Below, piece by piece: positions 8,191 to 18,108 of a DNA stretch of 52,954 bases. The notes beneath the pieces are model-generated. The model had not been told where the DNA came from and searched no databases. It worked only from the letters and a program-made list of their open reading frames with translations. Numbering within the stretch: position 1 is the first letter of the stretch; every line of letters starts with the position of its first letter. The DNA is from Puniceicoccaceae bacterium (lineage in GTDB: Bacteria > Verrucomicrobiota > Verrucomicrobiia > Opitutales > Coraliomargaritaceae): positions 1-52,954 of the forward strand of contig JAFMDL010000008.1 of NCBI GenBank assembly GCA_017857255.1, given 5' to 3'. The position numbers and the translations under genes are program-made.

Positions 8191-9687
8191 CTAAAAAATC
8201 GGGTTCACTTCAAGTTTCTGACCAGGTTCCAACACGTGCCGCCCTTTGCGATCGGCATCTTCATCATTGCGGTAGACTTGTACTTCTACTGGCTCTTCCA
8301 AATCAACTGGAGCAACCCAACGCCATTTACCAATTTCTTGAAAATCCATTGGCACTCCGGATTCCCAATTTAATCCGCCACCGCTGCCGCGCAAAAATGG
8401 TTTATTACCAATACCGATGAAGGCACTCACAGTGAGGACTGCATCATTGGCCTTGGTACGGGCTCGCTTGCGCACTTCCGGTACTGCTTCGCCAAACATG
8501 TCTGCAGATTCAGCCGCTTCAGTGGTATCGGTTTTGGTCGGTGCAGCTTCAACAGCCGTTTGCGGGTCGTCCTCACTAGCGGAATCAATTGACTCTGCAG
8601 ATTCATCAATAGTGACCGCTCCTTGCGGCACATCGACCATCTCTAAATCGACGTCCGCCGGCCCATCTATAGTTTCTGGATCTAACTCAACGATCAGCTC
8701 CTCAGGCTGCACCACTTCCAGAGACGGCACGACAGGTTCAATTTCAACTGTCGGATCCGCTGCTTGAACTGATTCCTGCGGCGCCTCAGGCTCGGTATCG
8801 GAGGTCCGTTCGGGCGTCGCTTCTAGCTCAGGGACCTCTGCTTCCTCGAGGGTCGACGAGGGTGCGATTAATTCCTGCGATTTGGCTTCTGCTGGAGGCT
8901 CTGCTTCGACCTCTGCTTCCACTTCGGGCTCAGACGCTGACTCCAGCAACTTACCTTTTGAATCAATAATCCGATTCACAGCAGTCGCAGCAGAATCCTG
9001 CGGCTCGCTAATGGCACGCTCCAAAAGATTAGAATCTGCCTTCACGCGGCGCGAACGAGGCGCACGTGATTGCTTCGGCTTATCTGCTAAATCCTCGGAA
9101 ACAACTGTCGCGCTTTGATCAACCGCTACTTCCAATGCGCTCAGGCGCCCTTCTAGCAAAGTAATTGGCTGCAGTGCTTCCTGTAGCTTTGTTTCGGCAG
9201 CAGCCAACTCGCTACGTAAAGCAGCCAAGGCCTCCAGTGGCTCACCTTTAGAAACTTCCATTTGCTCCACCTGCTGAGCCAATGTTGCGACTGTTTGAGC
9301 CGCGGACTCTAGCTTATGATCCAACGCCGTCGCCAGTAATTCGTAACGCTGATCCTCTCCTCCAGGGCCAGACTCAAGCTTAACTAAACGCTCATGACAC
9401 TGCTGCATGGCTGTTTCAGACTTTTGCATGTATCCTTTAAGCAAACGAATCTCAGAGCTCCGGTCGTCTTGCACCTCGCGCAAGCGCATCCAGTACTCAA
9501 CAAGATAAGGTAGCACGAAGATCGCATTGCCTAATGCCACAGCGACGACACAAGAGACCACCTGCATGTCGGTGAGTTGCCAGTTGCCTAAGATCGCGAT
9601 CGCGAGCGCTGCTGCGACCAGTAGGATGTCCCCTAAATAAAAGGGCCATTTTGTGAGAGTAAGTGGGGCTTCGTCGTCTGGTTGCAT
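8191..9687 (-). CDS. Membrane-anchored coiled-coil protein with C-terminal carbohydrate-binding-like domain
   Basis: 498 residues in four parts. Two hydrophobic helices near the N-terminus (about residues 15-35 and 42-62) suggest an inner-membrane hairpin. Residues about 70-190 are coiled coil (heptads rich in L, E, Q, A). Residues about 200-410 are a very acidic, Pro/Glu-rich linker likely to be disordered. The last 80 or so residues (FIGIGNKPFLRG, later WRWVAPVDLEEPVEVQVYRN) look like a compact beta-sandwich similar to glycogen/starch-binding or isoamylase N-terminal domains. No enzyme motif is present. A scaffold role at the membrane is possible; I do not recognise a named family. Lies downstream of trpS on the same strand. 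Confidence 0.75.
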   Translation of the reverse strand: MQPDDEAPLTLTKWPFYLGDILLVAAALAIAILGNWQLTDMQVVSCVVAVALGNAIFVLPYLVEYWMRLREVQDDRSSEIRLLKGYMQKSETAMQQCHERLVKLESGPGGEDQRYELLATALDHKLESAAQTVATLAQQVEQMEVSKGEPLEALAALRSELAAAETKLQEALQPITLLEGRLSALEVAVDQSATVVSEDLADKPKQSRAPRSRRVKADSNLLERAISEPQDSAATAVNRIIDSKGKLLESASEPEVEAEVEAEPPAEAKSQELIAPSSTLEEAEVPELEATPERTSDTEPEAPQESVQAADPTVEIEPVVPSLEVVQPEELIVELDPETIDGPADVDLEMVDVPQGAVTIDESAESIDSASEDDPQTAVEAAPTKTDTTEAAESADMFGEAVPEVRKRARTKANDAVLTVSAFIGIGNKPFLRGSGGGLNWESGVPMDFQEIGKWRWVAPVDLEEPVEVQVYRNDEDADRKGRHVLEPGQKLEVNPIF

Positions 9688-9848
9688 AACGTCAGCATCA
9701 ATAAAGTTCAGCTATGATCAAAGCGAGTCTAGCTTTACGATCAATCTTCTTTTCAAGCTAAACGAAAAGTGGTCGACACGGATTGATCTGCCATCACATG
9801 AAATAGTAACAAAGAGTGCTCCGCCAAATCTCCGTGCGCACCTACTTC

Positions 9849-9889
9849 GTGCTGCCCAATACTTCTGACACTTCGCCCGCGGGCAGCAC
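9849..9889. repeat. Inverted repeat between trpS and the coiled-coil gene
   Basis: Perfect 9-bp arms GTGCTGCCC (9849-9857) and GGGCAGCAC (9881-9889) enclose a 23-base spacer just after the trpS stop. There is no T-run on either side, so it is not a classical intrinsic terminator; it could stabilise the trpS mRNA end. Confidence 0.5.
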
Positions 9890-9894
9890 CTATG

Positions 9895-10965
9895 CTACCG
9901 AGGTCGCTCGACGAAGCCTGCCTTGCGATAGACTTTGCCTAAGGTCTTGTACGCGCGCTTCTGAGCCGCCTCCGCACCAGCCTTAAGGACTAATTCGAGA
10001 TACTGCTTATCGGTAATCAATTCATCATAACGCGCTTGTACTGGCCCTAATGCAGCAATCACCACATCGGCTACCTCCTGCTTTAGGTCGCCATAACCTT
10101 TACCGACGAATGAAGCTTCGAGATCGGCAGTCGAACGACCACTAAGCGCACTATGAATTTGCAGCAGATTCGTCACCCCTGGCTTATCGTCGCGTGCCAC
10201 GATTTCGTTGCCAGAATCTGTCACCGAGCTCATGATTTTCTTACGCAGTAGATCGGGCTTATCGAGGATGTGCAGGGTCGCATTTTGATTGGCATCACTT
10301 TTCGACATCTTGCGCTCAGGGTCTTGCAACGACATAATACGTGCGCCGGCCTTGGGTATAAATGGCTCCGGAATGTTGAACGTATCCGAATAAGTGTGGT
10401 TAAAGCGATGCGCCAAGTCACGGCAGAGCTCTAGATGTTGCTTCTGATCATTACCCACAGGTACCGCATCGGCATTGTACAGCAAGATATCTGCGGCCAT
10501 CAGTACCGGATACATTAACAAACCGGCATTCAACGATGCGCCCTGGCGCGCGCCCTCATTGGCAACTTTCAACCCATTTAAAGCCTCACCCTGATCGACT
10601 TTGAAACCCAGACTTGCGGCTTTTTCCTTAAACTGAGTCATGCGCTGCAAATCACCGATCGGCGTAATGCAGCTGAGCAGCCATGCCAACTCTGAGTGAC
10701 CAATCACATGTGATTGAATGAAAATATTCGAGCGCTCTGGATCCAGCCCACAAGCGATATACTGCGCCACACACGAGAGCGTATTTTTACGCAACTCCGC
10801 CGGCGTATATTTCACCGTGATTGCATGCATATCAACCACACCGAAATAACAAGTATTATCGTCGAGCATCGTCGTCCAATTTTTAACCGCGCCGAGGTAA
10901 TTACCTAGAGTCAGTACTCCGGTCGGTTGTGCACAAGTTAGAATGACTGGCTTTTGTTCGCTCAT
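9895..10965 (-). CDS. trpS: Tryptophan--tRNA ligase
   Basis: 356 residues, a class I aminoacyl-tRNA synthetase that charges tRNA-Trp. The HIGH-type motif appears as TLGNYLGA directly after the conserved QPTG, and the KMSKS loop is intact (RKMSKSDANQ). The region around MYPVLMAADILLYNADAVPVG is the conserved tryptophan pocket with the dimer-contacting helix. Length is slightly above the usual 330-340 residues. ATG start at 10965, divergent from the PhoD-like gene with an 86-bp gap. First gene of a possible three-gene minus-strand series with the coiled-coil and PAS genes, though a 207-bp gap with an inverted repeat separates it from them. Confidence 0.97.
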   Translation of the reverse strand: MSEQKPVILTCAQPTGVLTLGNYLGAVKNWTTMLDDNTCYFGVVDMHAITVKYTPAELRKNTLSCVAQYIACGLDPERSNIFIQSHVIGHSELAWLLSCITPIGDLQRMTQFKEKAASLGFKVDQGEALNGLKVANEGARQGASLNAGLLMYPVLMAADILLYNADAVPVGNDQKQHLELCRDLAHRFNHTYSDTFNIPEPFIPKAGARIMSLQDPERKMSKSDANQNATLHILDKPDLLRKKIMSSVTDSGNEIVARDDKPGVTNLLQIHSALSGRSTADLEASFVGKGYGDLKQEVADVVIAALGPVQARYDELITDKQYLELVLKAGAEAAQKRAYKTLGKVYRKAGFVERPR

Positions 10966-11051
10966 GTACCGCCGATTGACGGCAACTGCACTGCCCTTGT
11001 CAATCTTCCTTCTCTGCTTGCACCGACTCTCTGCTTCAGTATCTACGAATC

Positions 11052-12050
11052 ATGAGTATCATTCGACTTCTTGTGCTGATCAGTTGTGGCCTCGCTTCCA
11101 GTCATATCAGTGTCGCATTTCACCCGACAGATTTTGAAACGCCGCTGGAAGTCATCGCCTTCGGCTCTTGCAACCGAGAGACTCTGCCCCAACCAATGTG
11201 GCCCGTCATCGCCGAGAACCAGCCCAACTTGTGGATCTGGGGCGGCGACAACATCTACGGCGATTCGAAAGACGCCTCAGTGATCGAAGCCAAATACCAG
11301 CAGCAACTCAACCAGCCCAACTACGCCGCCTTTCGTAAGCAATTCCCTACCCTGGCAACATGGGACGATCATGACTACGGTTGGAAAAATGCACATGCCA
11401 GCTACCCGCTCAAAACAGTAACGCAACACCTCGCCCTTGATTTCACCGGCGTCCCCGCTGACGACCCGCGCCGTCAACGCCAAGGTATCTACGGAGCTTA
11501 CGACTTCGGTCCCGACGGGCGGCGCGTCAAAGTCATCCTGCTGGACAACCGCTATTTTTCCGATCACCACAAAGCCGAGAACCCGCAACTCCTCGGCACG
11601 GCACAACGAGCCTGGCTGGCCGAAACACTCCGAGAAAGCACTGCACAAATCCACATCCTCGTCAGCGGCACCCAAATCATCGCCGAAGAACACGGCTACC
11701 AGAAATGGGCCAACTTCCCGAGCGACCGTTCATGGCTGCTCAAACTCATCCGCGAGGAAGCCATCCCCGGCGTGATTTGTATCAGCGGCGACCGCCACAT
11801 CCACGAGATTTCCGTGTTGCAAGAGACCGACGCCCCCTACCCGCTCGTCGATATCACCTCCAGCGGTCTCACCCACTCATGGGAAAACTTCAAAGGCGAG
11901 CCCAACAAACACCGCGTCGGCGAAGTGCACCAAGAACTGGGCTTCGGCCGACTCACGATCGACTGGGAGGCTGAGCCAGTGACGATCACCGCCGAGATTC
12001 GAGACCTCACAAATCAGATAGTCAATTCGACACGTGTAGAACTGAAATAA
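11052..12050 (+). CDS. PhoD-like phosphatase/phosphodiesterase, exported
   Basis: 332 residues with an N-terminal signal-like segment (MSIIRLLVLISCGLASS), so likely periplasmic. PhoD/metallophosphatase motifs are in order: FGSCN, WGGDNIYGD, TWDDHDYG, LLDNRYF, SGTQII and SGDRHIHE. The Asp, Asn and His residues expected to bind the Ca/Fe centre are present. The family hydrolyses phosphomono- or diesters. No twin-arginine motif is visible in the leader, unlike classical PhoD, so export may be by Sec. Monocistronic; divergent from trpS. The phosphate-starvation link is family knowledge; I find no clear Pho box. Confidence 0.88.
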   Translation: MSIIRLLVLISCGLASSHISVAFHPTDFETPLEVIAFGSCNRETLPQPMWPVIAENQPNLWIWGGDNIYGDSKDASVIEAKYQQQLNQPNYAAFRKQFPTLATWDDHDYGWKNAHASYPLKTVTQHLALDFTGVPADDPRRQRQGIYGAYDFGPDGRRVKVILLDNRYFSDHHKAENPQLLGTAQRAWLAETLRESTAQIHILVSGTQIIAEEHGYQKWANFPSDRSWLLKLIREEAIPGVICISGDRHIHEISVLQETDAPYPLVDITSSGLTHSWENFKGEPNKHRVGEVHQELGFGRLTIDWEAEPVTITAEIRDLTNQIVNSTRVELK

Positions 12051-12171
12051 TAGGCAAACCGTTCGCTTAAAACTCCAAGAATTCTGACATGAAACCTGAA
12101 GGGCAATGCTGCGTCATTGCCGCAGCCAAGCCTATTGCCAGTGGAAACGACGGAGGCCACGTTCGACACAA

Positions 12172-13839
12172 CTACTGCTTCGCTTTCGCCCATGAATCGC
12201 GCAGCGCCACTGTGCGGTTAAACACCGGTGCTCCGGGCTTCGACAGCTTGTTATCCACACAAAAATAACCGACGCGCTCAAACTGGCATTGCTCTTGTGC
12301 TTTCATTTCAACCAAGCTGGGCTCACAGAGCGCAGTCACTTGCTGCGCTGATTCAGGATTCACATAGTTAGTAAATGAAATTTCCTTGTCCGCTTCCGGA
12401 TGCTCCTCGGTGAACAGGCGGTCGAACAAGCGCACTGGGCACGAGACCGCATGCGCCGCACTCACCCAATGAATGACGCCCTTCACCTTACGATCGGTCG
12501 GTTGTTTGTTCAGTGTATCGTGATCGATGGTGCAGAGTAGCTTCGTAATCGTCCCATCGGCGGCTTTCTCCACATCCTCACACTTAATAATGTAGGCATT
12601 ACGCAGGCGTACTTCGCCACCCTTCTTGAGGCGGAAGAATTTGCGATTCGCCTCTTCCTTGAAATCCTCCTGTTCGATAAAGAGCCGTCCGGAAAATGGA
12701 ATCTTACGGATGCCGGCCGACTCGTCTTCGGGATTGTTCACCCCATCGACTTCGACCACCTGACCTTCCGGCCAATTGGTAATCTCAATCTCCAGTGGAT
12801 TAAACACCGCCATGCGGCGGATCGAGCTACTGTTGAGCTCAGCGCGAACGGCATGCTCGAGGAGCGCGACATCACTGGTCGAATTAACTTTGGTAATCCC
12901 GACGGTTTCGCAGAACTGACGAATCGCTGCCGCCGGATATCCACGCCGGCGCATTCCAGAAATTGTCGGCATGCGTGGATCGTCCCAGCCGTCGACGAAC
13001 CCGCCTTCAACTAATTCGCGGAGCTTACGCTTACTGACCACCGTGTAGGTCATATTCAAGCGTGAGAACTCAGTCTGCTTGGATGGGAAAATCGCCAACT
13101 TCTCAATAAACCAATCGTACAACGGACGGTGATCCTCAAATTCTAATGAGCAGAGTGAATGGGTGACTTGCTCGAGCGAATCGCTTTGCCCGTGAGTAAA
13201 ATCATAGCTCGGATAAATGCACCACGCATCGCCCATGCGGTGATGGTGCATGCGCTTGATACGGTACATCACCGGATCGCGCATGTTCATGTTGGGATGC
13301 GTCATATCAATCTTGGCTCGCAGCACCTTCTCGCCATCGGCAAACTCACCTGCGCGCATGCGTTTAAACAAATCCACACTCTCTTCGATCGGGCGCTCCC
13401 GATACGGGCTCGGGCGCCCGGGTTCGGTAATCGAACCGCGATACGCACGCATCTCTTCAAACGAGAGCTCCTCGACATACGCATGACCTGCTTCAATCAA
13501 CTGAATAGCCCAGTCAAAGAGTTGCTCAAAATAATCACTGGCAAAGCAAATCTTCGCCCACTTAAACCCGAGCCATGCGATATCTGCTTCAATCGCACGC
13601 ACAAACTCGTCACTTTCCTTCTCTGGGTTGGTGTCGTCAAAACGCAGGTTGCACTGCCCACCAAATTCTTCGGCGATGCTAAAATTAAGGCAAATCGCTT
13701 TGGCATGGCCAATCTGTAAATAACCATTCGGCTCAGGTGGGAAGCGTGTCTGCACACGTCCATGATGCTTCCCTTCGGCCACATCAGCAGCCACCATTTG
13801 GCGGATAAAATCGGTCGGCGTTTCGTTAGCGTCTGACAT
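12172..13839 (-). CDS. glnS: Glutamine--tRNA ligase
   Basis: 555 residues, class I synthetase that attaches glutamine directly to tRNA-Gln. The HIGH-type motif sits in PPEPNGYLQIGHAKAI, followed by FDDTNPEKE, and the KMSKS-type loop is VVSKRKL. The C-terminal half carries the two beta-barrels typical of GlnS. The length matches the E. coli enzyme (554). It follows gltX by 58 bp on the same strand, so the two paralogous enzymes probably form one transcript. Presence of GlnS suggests that the GatCAB amidation route is not needed for Gln-tRNA here, though GatCAB could still make Asn-tRNA. GlnS is known to be patchily distributed in bacteria. Confidence 0.97.
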   Translation of the reverse strand: MSDANETPTDFIRQMVAADVAEGKHHGRVQTRFPPEPNGYLQIGHAKAICLNFSIAEEFGGQCNLRFDDTNPEKESDEFVRAIEADIAWLGFKWAKICFASDYFEQLFDWAIQLIEAGHAYVEELSFEEMRAYRGSITEPGRPSPYRERPIEESVDLFKRMRAGEFADGEKVLRAKIDMTHPNMNMRDPVMYRIKRMHHHRMGDAWCIYPSYDFTHGQSDSLEQVTHSLCSLEFEDHRPLYDWFIEKLAIFPSKQTEFSRLNMTYTVVSKRKLRELVEGGFVDGWDDPRMPTISGMRRRGYPAAAIRQFCETVGITKVNSTSDVALLEHAVRAELNSSSIRRMAVFNPLEIEITNWPEGQVVEVDGVNNPEDESAGIRKIPFSGRLFIEQEDFKEEANRKFFRLKKGGEVRLRNAYIIKCEDVEKAADGTITKLLCTIDHDTLNKQPTDRKVKGVIHWVSAAHAVSCPVRLFDRLFTEEHPEADKEISFTNYVNPESAQQVTALCEPSLVEMKAQEQCQFERVGYFCVDNKLSKPGAPVFNRTVALRDSWAKAKQ

Positions 13840-13898
13840 AAGAGTGAAAAAGAGTAGGATTTAAAATTTGCCGAATAATAACTACTGGCAAATAAGAA

Positions 13899-15260
13899 TT
13901 AACCAACAAAAGCCTGCAAGCGCGCGAGCACGCGCTGCTTACCTAGCACCACCAGCATCGGGATCAAATCAGGACCACCACCCTTGCCGCTCAATGCGTA
14001 TCGTAAGGCTGGAAAATAAGCAAAGACTTTGACATCCTTAAATTCGGCATGTGCCTCTAGCGCAGCCTGCAAGGCGTCGGCCTCAAAATCGACGGCGTCA
14101 AGTACCGGCACTATCTCAGCGAGTAACTCCTTAGGGTCACCCTTTTTGGCGATCTTATTGCCAGTTTTTTCATCTAGTGCATAGGCATCACTAAAGAAAT
14201 AGCGGCAGAAATCCGGCAACTCATCCAATGAGCGCGCTTTGCTCTGGCACAGTGTCAGTACTGACTGGATATAATCTTCATCCTCCTGTTCGCTAATCAC
14301 GCCGGCAGTGTGTAGGATCGGCCGCGCCAGAAATGCGTAGCTCTCAATATTCAATTCGCGTAAATACTCAGTGTTAAGCGCAGAGAGTTTTTTCTCATCA
14401 AATCGCGAGTTGCCCTTATTGATTCCTGGGAAGTCAAACAGCTCCACGATCTCAGCGATATCCATCTTCTCACGCTCGTCCTTCGGATTCCAACCGAGTA
14501 GCGAGATGTAGTTACGCACGGCATTAGCGAGGAAGCCGCGGCGCTCATACTCCTCGATCAATGCGCCCTTATCACGCTTACTCATCTTGCCTGAGCCGAC
14601 TTCTTTCAAAATCAACGGAATGTGGGCAAAAACAGGTGGTTCGACACCGAACGCTTTAAATAACTCCACGTGCTTGCTGGTATTGGAAAGATGATCTTCA
14701 CCGCGAATTACGTGGGTAATACCCATGGCGATATCGTCGACTACATTGACCAAATGAAAGACTGGGTTACCATCCTTGCGCACAATCACGAAATCCATCT
14801 CCTCCGCGCGCTCGACTCGGCCACGCACCGCGTCATCAATCACCACTGGCGCAGCTTTGACTTTTTCCACCTCTGCTTTGCGAAAGTCATCGTACTCTGT
14901 ATAGCGCTCGCCCTCGAGCTTGAACCAAATCGCACCGTCTTTCTCATAAGTACGGCCGGCATCCTTCAATTTTAGCAGATACTCATCGTAGATCGCTTGA
15001 CGCTCACTCTGAAAATACGGACCCAACGCACCGCCCACTTCGGGACCCTCGTCCCAATCCATGCCCATCCAGCGCATCCCATCGAGCAAGACACGCAGTG
15101 CTTCATCCGTGTTACGCTCTTTGTCTGTATCCTCGATACGCAGCACAAACGTGCCGCCAGTGTGGCGCGCATACAGCCAATTAAACAGCGCCGTACGGGC
15201 ACTGCCGATATGAAAAAAACCGGTAGGACTAGGAGCGAAACGAACGCGAACTTGAGACAT
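13899..15260 (-). CDS. gltX: Glutamate--tRNA ligase
   Basis: 453 residues. The N-terminus reads [16 protein letters not shown] (HIGH-type motif at residues 17-20), then [10 protein letters not shown], and the KMSKS loop is GKMSKRDKG. It is a little shorter than the usual 465-480 residues, mainly in the C-terminal anticodon-binding part. It charges tRNA-Glu, which also feeds 5-aminolevulinate and heme synthesis in organisms using the C5 route. Upstream on the same strand lies the M48 protease gene with a 193-bp gap; downstream is glnS at 58 bp. ATG start at 15260. Confidence 0.96.
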   Translation of the reverse strand: MSQVRVRFAPSPTGFFHIGSARTALFNWLYARHTGGTFVLRIEDTDKERNTDEALRVLLDGMRWMGMDWDEGPEVGGALGPYFQSERQAIYDEYLLKLKDAGRTYEKDGAIWFKLEGERYTEYDDFRKAEVEKVKAAPVVIDDAVRGRVERAEEMDFVIVRKDGNPVFHLVNVVDDIAMGITHVIRGEDHLSNTSKHVELFKAFGVEPPVFAHIPLILKEVGSGKMSKRDKGALIEEYERRGFLANAVRNYISLLGWNPKDEREKMDIAEIVELFDFPGINKGNSRFDEKKLSALNTEYLRELNIESYAFLARPILHTAGVISEQEDEDYIQSVLTLCQSKARSLDELPDFCRYFFSDAYALDEKTGNKIAKKGDPKELLAEIVPVLDAVDFEADALQAALEAHAEFKDVKVFAYFPALRYALSGKGGGPDLIPMLVVLGKQRVLARLQAFVG

Positions 15261-15453
15261 AATAAAATTTAAATAGGATAATATGCAGTAGCAAAAAAAA
15301 TAACTGCGGCCAAAAACAAATCACGCACTCAATAAATATGCCGAATCGAGTCAACGTTGATCAGCGATTGCCTCAAACTAAGTGCTGCCAAGAGCACCGT
15401 CAGGTAAACCATTCCAATAGTTATTTTAATAGACAGTGCGAAGATGTATGGTG

Positions 15454-16236
15454 CTAGCGATTTTGATACACTTGCATCGCTCTTGGCATCAGGGCCTTGA
15501 GCTTCTGGGTGCGCGTGGCATTGGAAGGATGGGTCGAGAGCAACTGCGGTGGTGCGCTGCCGCCCTGAGCAGCCATGCGCTCCCAAAACGGGATCGCGAC
15601 GCGTGGATCATAGCCTGCCTTCGCGGCATACAGCAGGCCAATCTCGTCGGCCTCACACTCGTGGTAACGGCTATATGGTAGCATCACACCGACCGAGGCA
15701 CCCGCGCCATAAGCCGCCATCAGTAAGGCGCGACGTTCGCTCTCCATATCGGCAGTGCTAAATTGAATCAGCGCGGCACCACCTGCTGCCAATAACTGTT
15801 GAGTCATGCGCTCATTACCATGCCCGGCGGCGACGTGTGCCACTTCATGGCCAATCACAATTGCGAGATCGGCCTCCGTCTTAGCGACTTGAAAAAGTCC
15901 GGTATAAACCGCGACCTTACCCCCCGGCATCGCAAAGGCATTGATCTGCTCGTCATCGTCAAACACCACGAATTCCCACTGCGCGTTCGGCATATCCGGC
16001 GCGGCAACATAAGCGATACGGTCTCCGACTCGACGTACCATCGCGTTATATTGCAGGTCGCGGGAAATCGGCGTCTCCTGCTTCATCTGTCCAAATTGAG
16101 TCGCCGACATCGATGCCAACTGACTCGAAGGCACCAAATGTAACGCCGAGCGCCCCGTCTGCGGCACGGTGGTGCAAGCTGGCAACCAGAGTAAAGCCCC
16201 GCAGAGGAGCACGAACCAACAGCAAGTCTTTTTCAT
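15454..16236 (-). CDS. M48-family zinc metalloprotease, lipoprotein
   Basis: 260 residues beginning MKKTCCWFVLLCGALL with lipobox LPAC, so exported and lipid-anchored. The zinc motif HEVAH is intact (IGHEVAHVAAGH) and the third ligand glutamate lies in ECEADEIGL. FAMPGGKVAVYTGL precedes the active site, as in BepA/LoiP-type M48 proteases that check outer-membrane protein assembly. ATG 16236 is chosen because the basic residues of the signal peptide begin there; ATG 16248 is possible. Downstream of the purH terminator, so separately transcribed. No TPR domain, so closer to LoiP than to BepA in size. Confidence 0.9.
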   Translation of the reverse strand: MKKTCCWFVLLCGALLWLPACTTVPQTGRSALHLVPSSQLASMSATQFGQMKQETPISRDLQYNAMVRRVGDRIAYVAAPDMPNAQWEFVVFDDDEQINAFAMPGGKVAVYTGLFQVAKTEADLAIVIGHEVAHVAAGHGNERMTQQLLAAGGAALIQFSTADMESERRALLMAAYGAGASVGVMLPYSRYHECEADEIGLLYAAKAGYDPRVAIPFWERMAAQGGSAPPQLLSTHPSNATRTQKLKALMPRAMQVYQNR

Positions 16237-16292
16237 AGAGAGGAACATTGGTCACTTGGACCGCGATAATCAATCCAAGTTCACGTTTAAAC

Positions 16293-16320
16293 AAAAAAGC
16301 CGAGCGTTTCCACTCGGCCT
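16293..16320 (-). terminator. Intrinsic terminator of purH
   Basis: Stem GCCGAG (16299-16304) / CTCGGC (16313-16318) with an 8-base loop. On the minus strand it is followed by six T. The plus strand also has a short T-run, so it may work both ways. Confidence 0.85.
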
Positions 16321-16347
16321 TTTGATTTATAAAACAGGGTGTGAAGC

Positions 16348-17895
16348 TTAGTGCTTAAAGTGGCGCTTACCAGTAAAGACCATGACCATGTCGCGTTCAT
16401 CGGCGGCGGCGATCACTTCGTCATCACGCACAGAGCCACCGGGTTGGATGGCTGCTTTTGCTCCAGCTTCGGCGGCGGCGATGAGGCCGTCAGCGAATGG
16501 GAAAAATGCATCTGATGCGACGACTGAACCATCGAGCGACAGACCTGCTTCACCGGCCTTCCAAACGGCGATCTTCGAGCTATCTACGCGTGACATTTGC
16601 CCAGCGCCGACACCCAGAGTGCGTTCGCAGCCAGCATAAACGATGGCGTTAGACTTGACGTGTTTGACGACATTCCAACCAAAAATCATAGCGCGCATTT
16701 CTTCAGCAGTTGGTTGACGCTTAGAGACAATCTGCCAATCACTTGGGCGATCTGGCATCGTATCCCGATCCTGCATCAGAACACCACCGACAACCGAGCG
16801 AATCTCCTGCAGAGAGTCTGCCGGCAAGGTGCCCTTTACAGTCATCAGACGCAGGTTCTTCTTCTTGCCAAAAATCTCCATCGCAGCGGGTGTAAAGTCT
16901 GGCGCGATAATGACTTCGCAGAAAATCTTACTGATGATGGTAGCCAAATCAGCATCCATGGTTTGATTGACTACGATGATGCCGCCGAACGGTGCTTGCT
17001 GGTCGGTCACAAACGCCTGCTCCCATGCTTCAACCAGAGTGTCAGCACTTGCGACGCCGCAAGGATTGGTGTGTTTCAGAATCGCCACGGTTGGCTTTTG
17101 AAATTCGCCGATCAGGTATGTCGCCGCAGTAATGTCGATGATGTTGTTAAAGCTTAGCTCTTTACCTTGCAGTTGCTCAAAGCAATCGAAGAAGCTCCCA
17201 TAGAGCGCCGCTTTTTGGTGCGGGTTCTCACCGTAGCGCAGGCTTTGCACCTGAGGCAGTTGAATGTCTAATTCAGCTGGAATACCGGAAATATCGCCGA
17301 GATTCGGCTCGTTAACCTGACCTTCGAGATATTTCGCAATCGCGCCATCGTAAGCCGAGGTGCGTTGGAAAACCTTGAGCGCAAGCTCGCGACGCAGCGT
17401 AGTGAGCGCAGCAGCATCGCTCATGGCAGCGAGCACGCGATCATAGTCCGCAGCGTCCACGACGACCGAAACCGATGCATGATTCTTTGCTGCAGAACGC
17501 AACATCGAAGGCCCACCGATATCAATATTCTCGATGGCAAGTTCGAAGGTGACATCGGGCTTGGCCACGGTTGCTTCAAACGGGTAAAGGTTCACCACCA
17601 CCAGATCAATCATGTCGATGCCATGCTCAGCTGCCGCTGCCATGTGGTCGTTCTTATCACGACGTGCTAGCAGACCGCCGTGGATTTTCGGATGCAATGT
17701 CTTGACGCGGCCTTCCATCATTTCAGGAAAGCCAGTGTAATCGCTGACTTCTGTCACGGCTATACCTTCTTTCTCTAGCAACTTGGCAGTGCCGCCAGTG
17801 GAGAGCAGACGATAACCGTGCTGCTCGACGAGTGCTTTAGCGAACGGCACGAGACCGGATTTATCGCTAACAGAGAGAAGTGCTGTTCTTTGCAT
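16348..17895 (-). CDS. purH: Bifunctional AICAR formyltransferase / IMP cyclohydrolase
   Basis: 515 residues, the normal PurH length. The N-terminal IMP cyclohydrolase (MGS-like) domain shows [11 protein letters not shown] and [16 protein letters not shown]; the C-terminal transformylase domain shows [25 protein letters not shown] and [12 protein letters not shown]. It carries out the last two steps of purine synthesis, using 10-formyl-tetrahydrofolate. Alone in its transcript, ended by a clear terminator; the divergent neighbour is a rhodanese protein. No other pur genes nearby. No purine riboswitch can be recognised in the 213-bp upstream gap. Confidence 0.97.
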   Translation of the reverse strand: MQRTALLSVSDKSGLVPFAKALVEQHGYRLLSTGGTAKLLEKEGIAVTEVSDYTGFPEMMEGRVKTLHPKIHGGLLARRDKNDHMAAAAEHGIDMIDLVVVNLYPFEATVAKPDVTFELAIENIDIGGPSMLRSAAKNHASVSVVVDAADYDRVLAAMSDAAALTTLRRELALKVFQRTSAYDGAIAKYLEGQVNEPNLGDISGIPAELDIQLPQVQSLRYGENPHQKAALYGSFFDCFEQLQGKELSFNNIIDITAATYLIGEFQKPTVAILKHTNPCGVASADTLVEAWEQAFVTDQQAPFGGIIVVNQTMDADLATIISKIFCEVIIAPDFTPAAMEIFGKKKNLRLMTVKGTLPADSLQEIRSVVGGVLMQDRDTMPDRPSDWQIVSKRQPTAEEMRAMIFGWNVVKHVKSNAIVYAGCERTLGVGAGQMSRVDSSKIAVWKAGEAGLSLDGSVVASDAFFPFADGLIAAAEAGAKAAIQPGGSVRDDEVIAAADERDMVMVFTGKRHFKH

Positions 17896-18108
17896 AGTCT
17901 ATGAAGTGAAAGTAAGTCGTTTTGAAAAAATAAAATGCGAAGTGCGGAATAAAAGCGCAGAATCCCGAATCGCCAAGCGTTTTAGGAAAAAAGGCTAACA
18001 AAGTTTATACGGTCGCGCTGAAGGTACGGGCAAGACGCTTGTAGCATCAGATTCTGTTACGCGAATAGCGGACTTGATTGAACTAGGATCAACACCTAGG
18101 TTGCACCG

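Noticed and set aside
8417..9118. Ser/Thr/Ala-rich open frames opposite the coiled-coil gene
   Set aside because: They mirror the acidic low-complexity linker of the real gene on the minus strand.
13159..13719. Long open frame antisense to glnS (186 codons)
   Set aside because: It is entirely inside a well-supported essential gene on the other strand and its product resembles no protein family.
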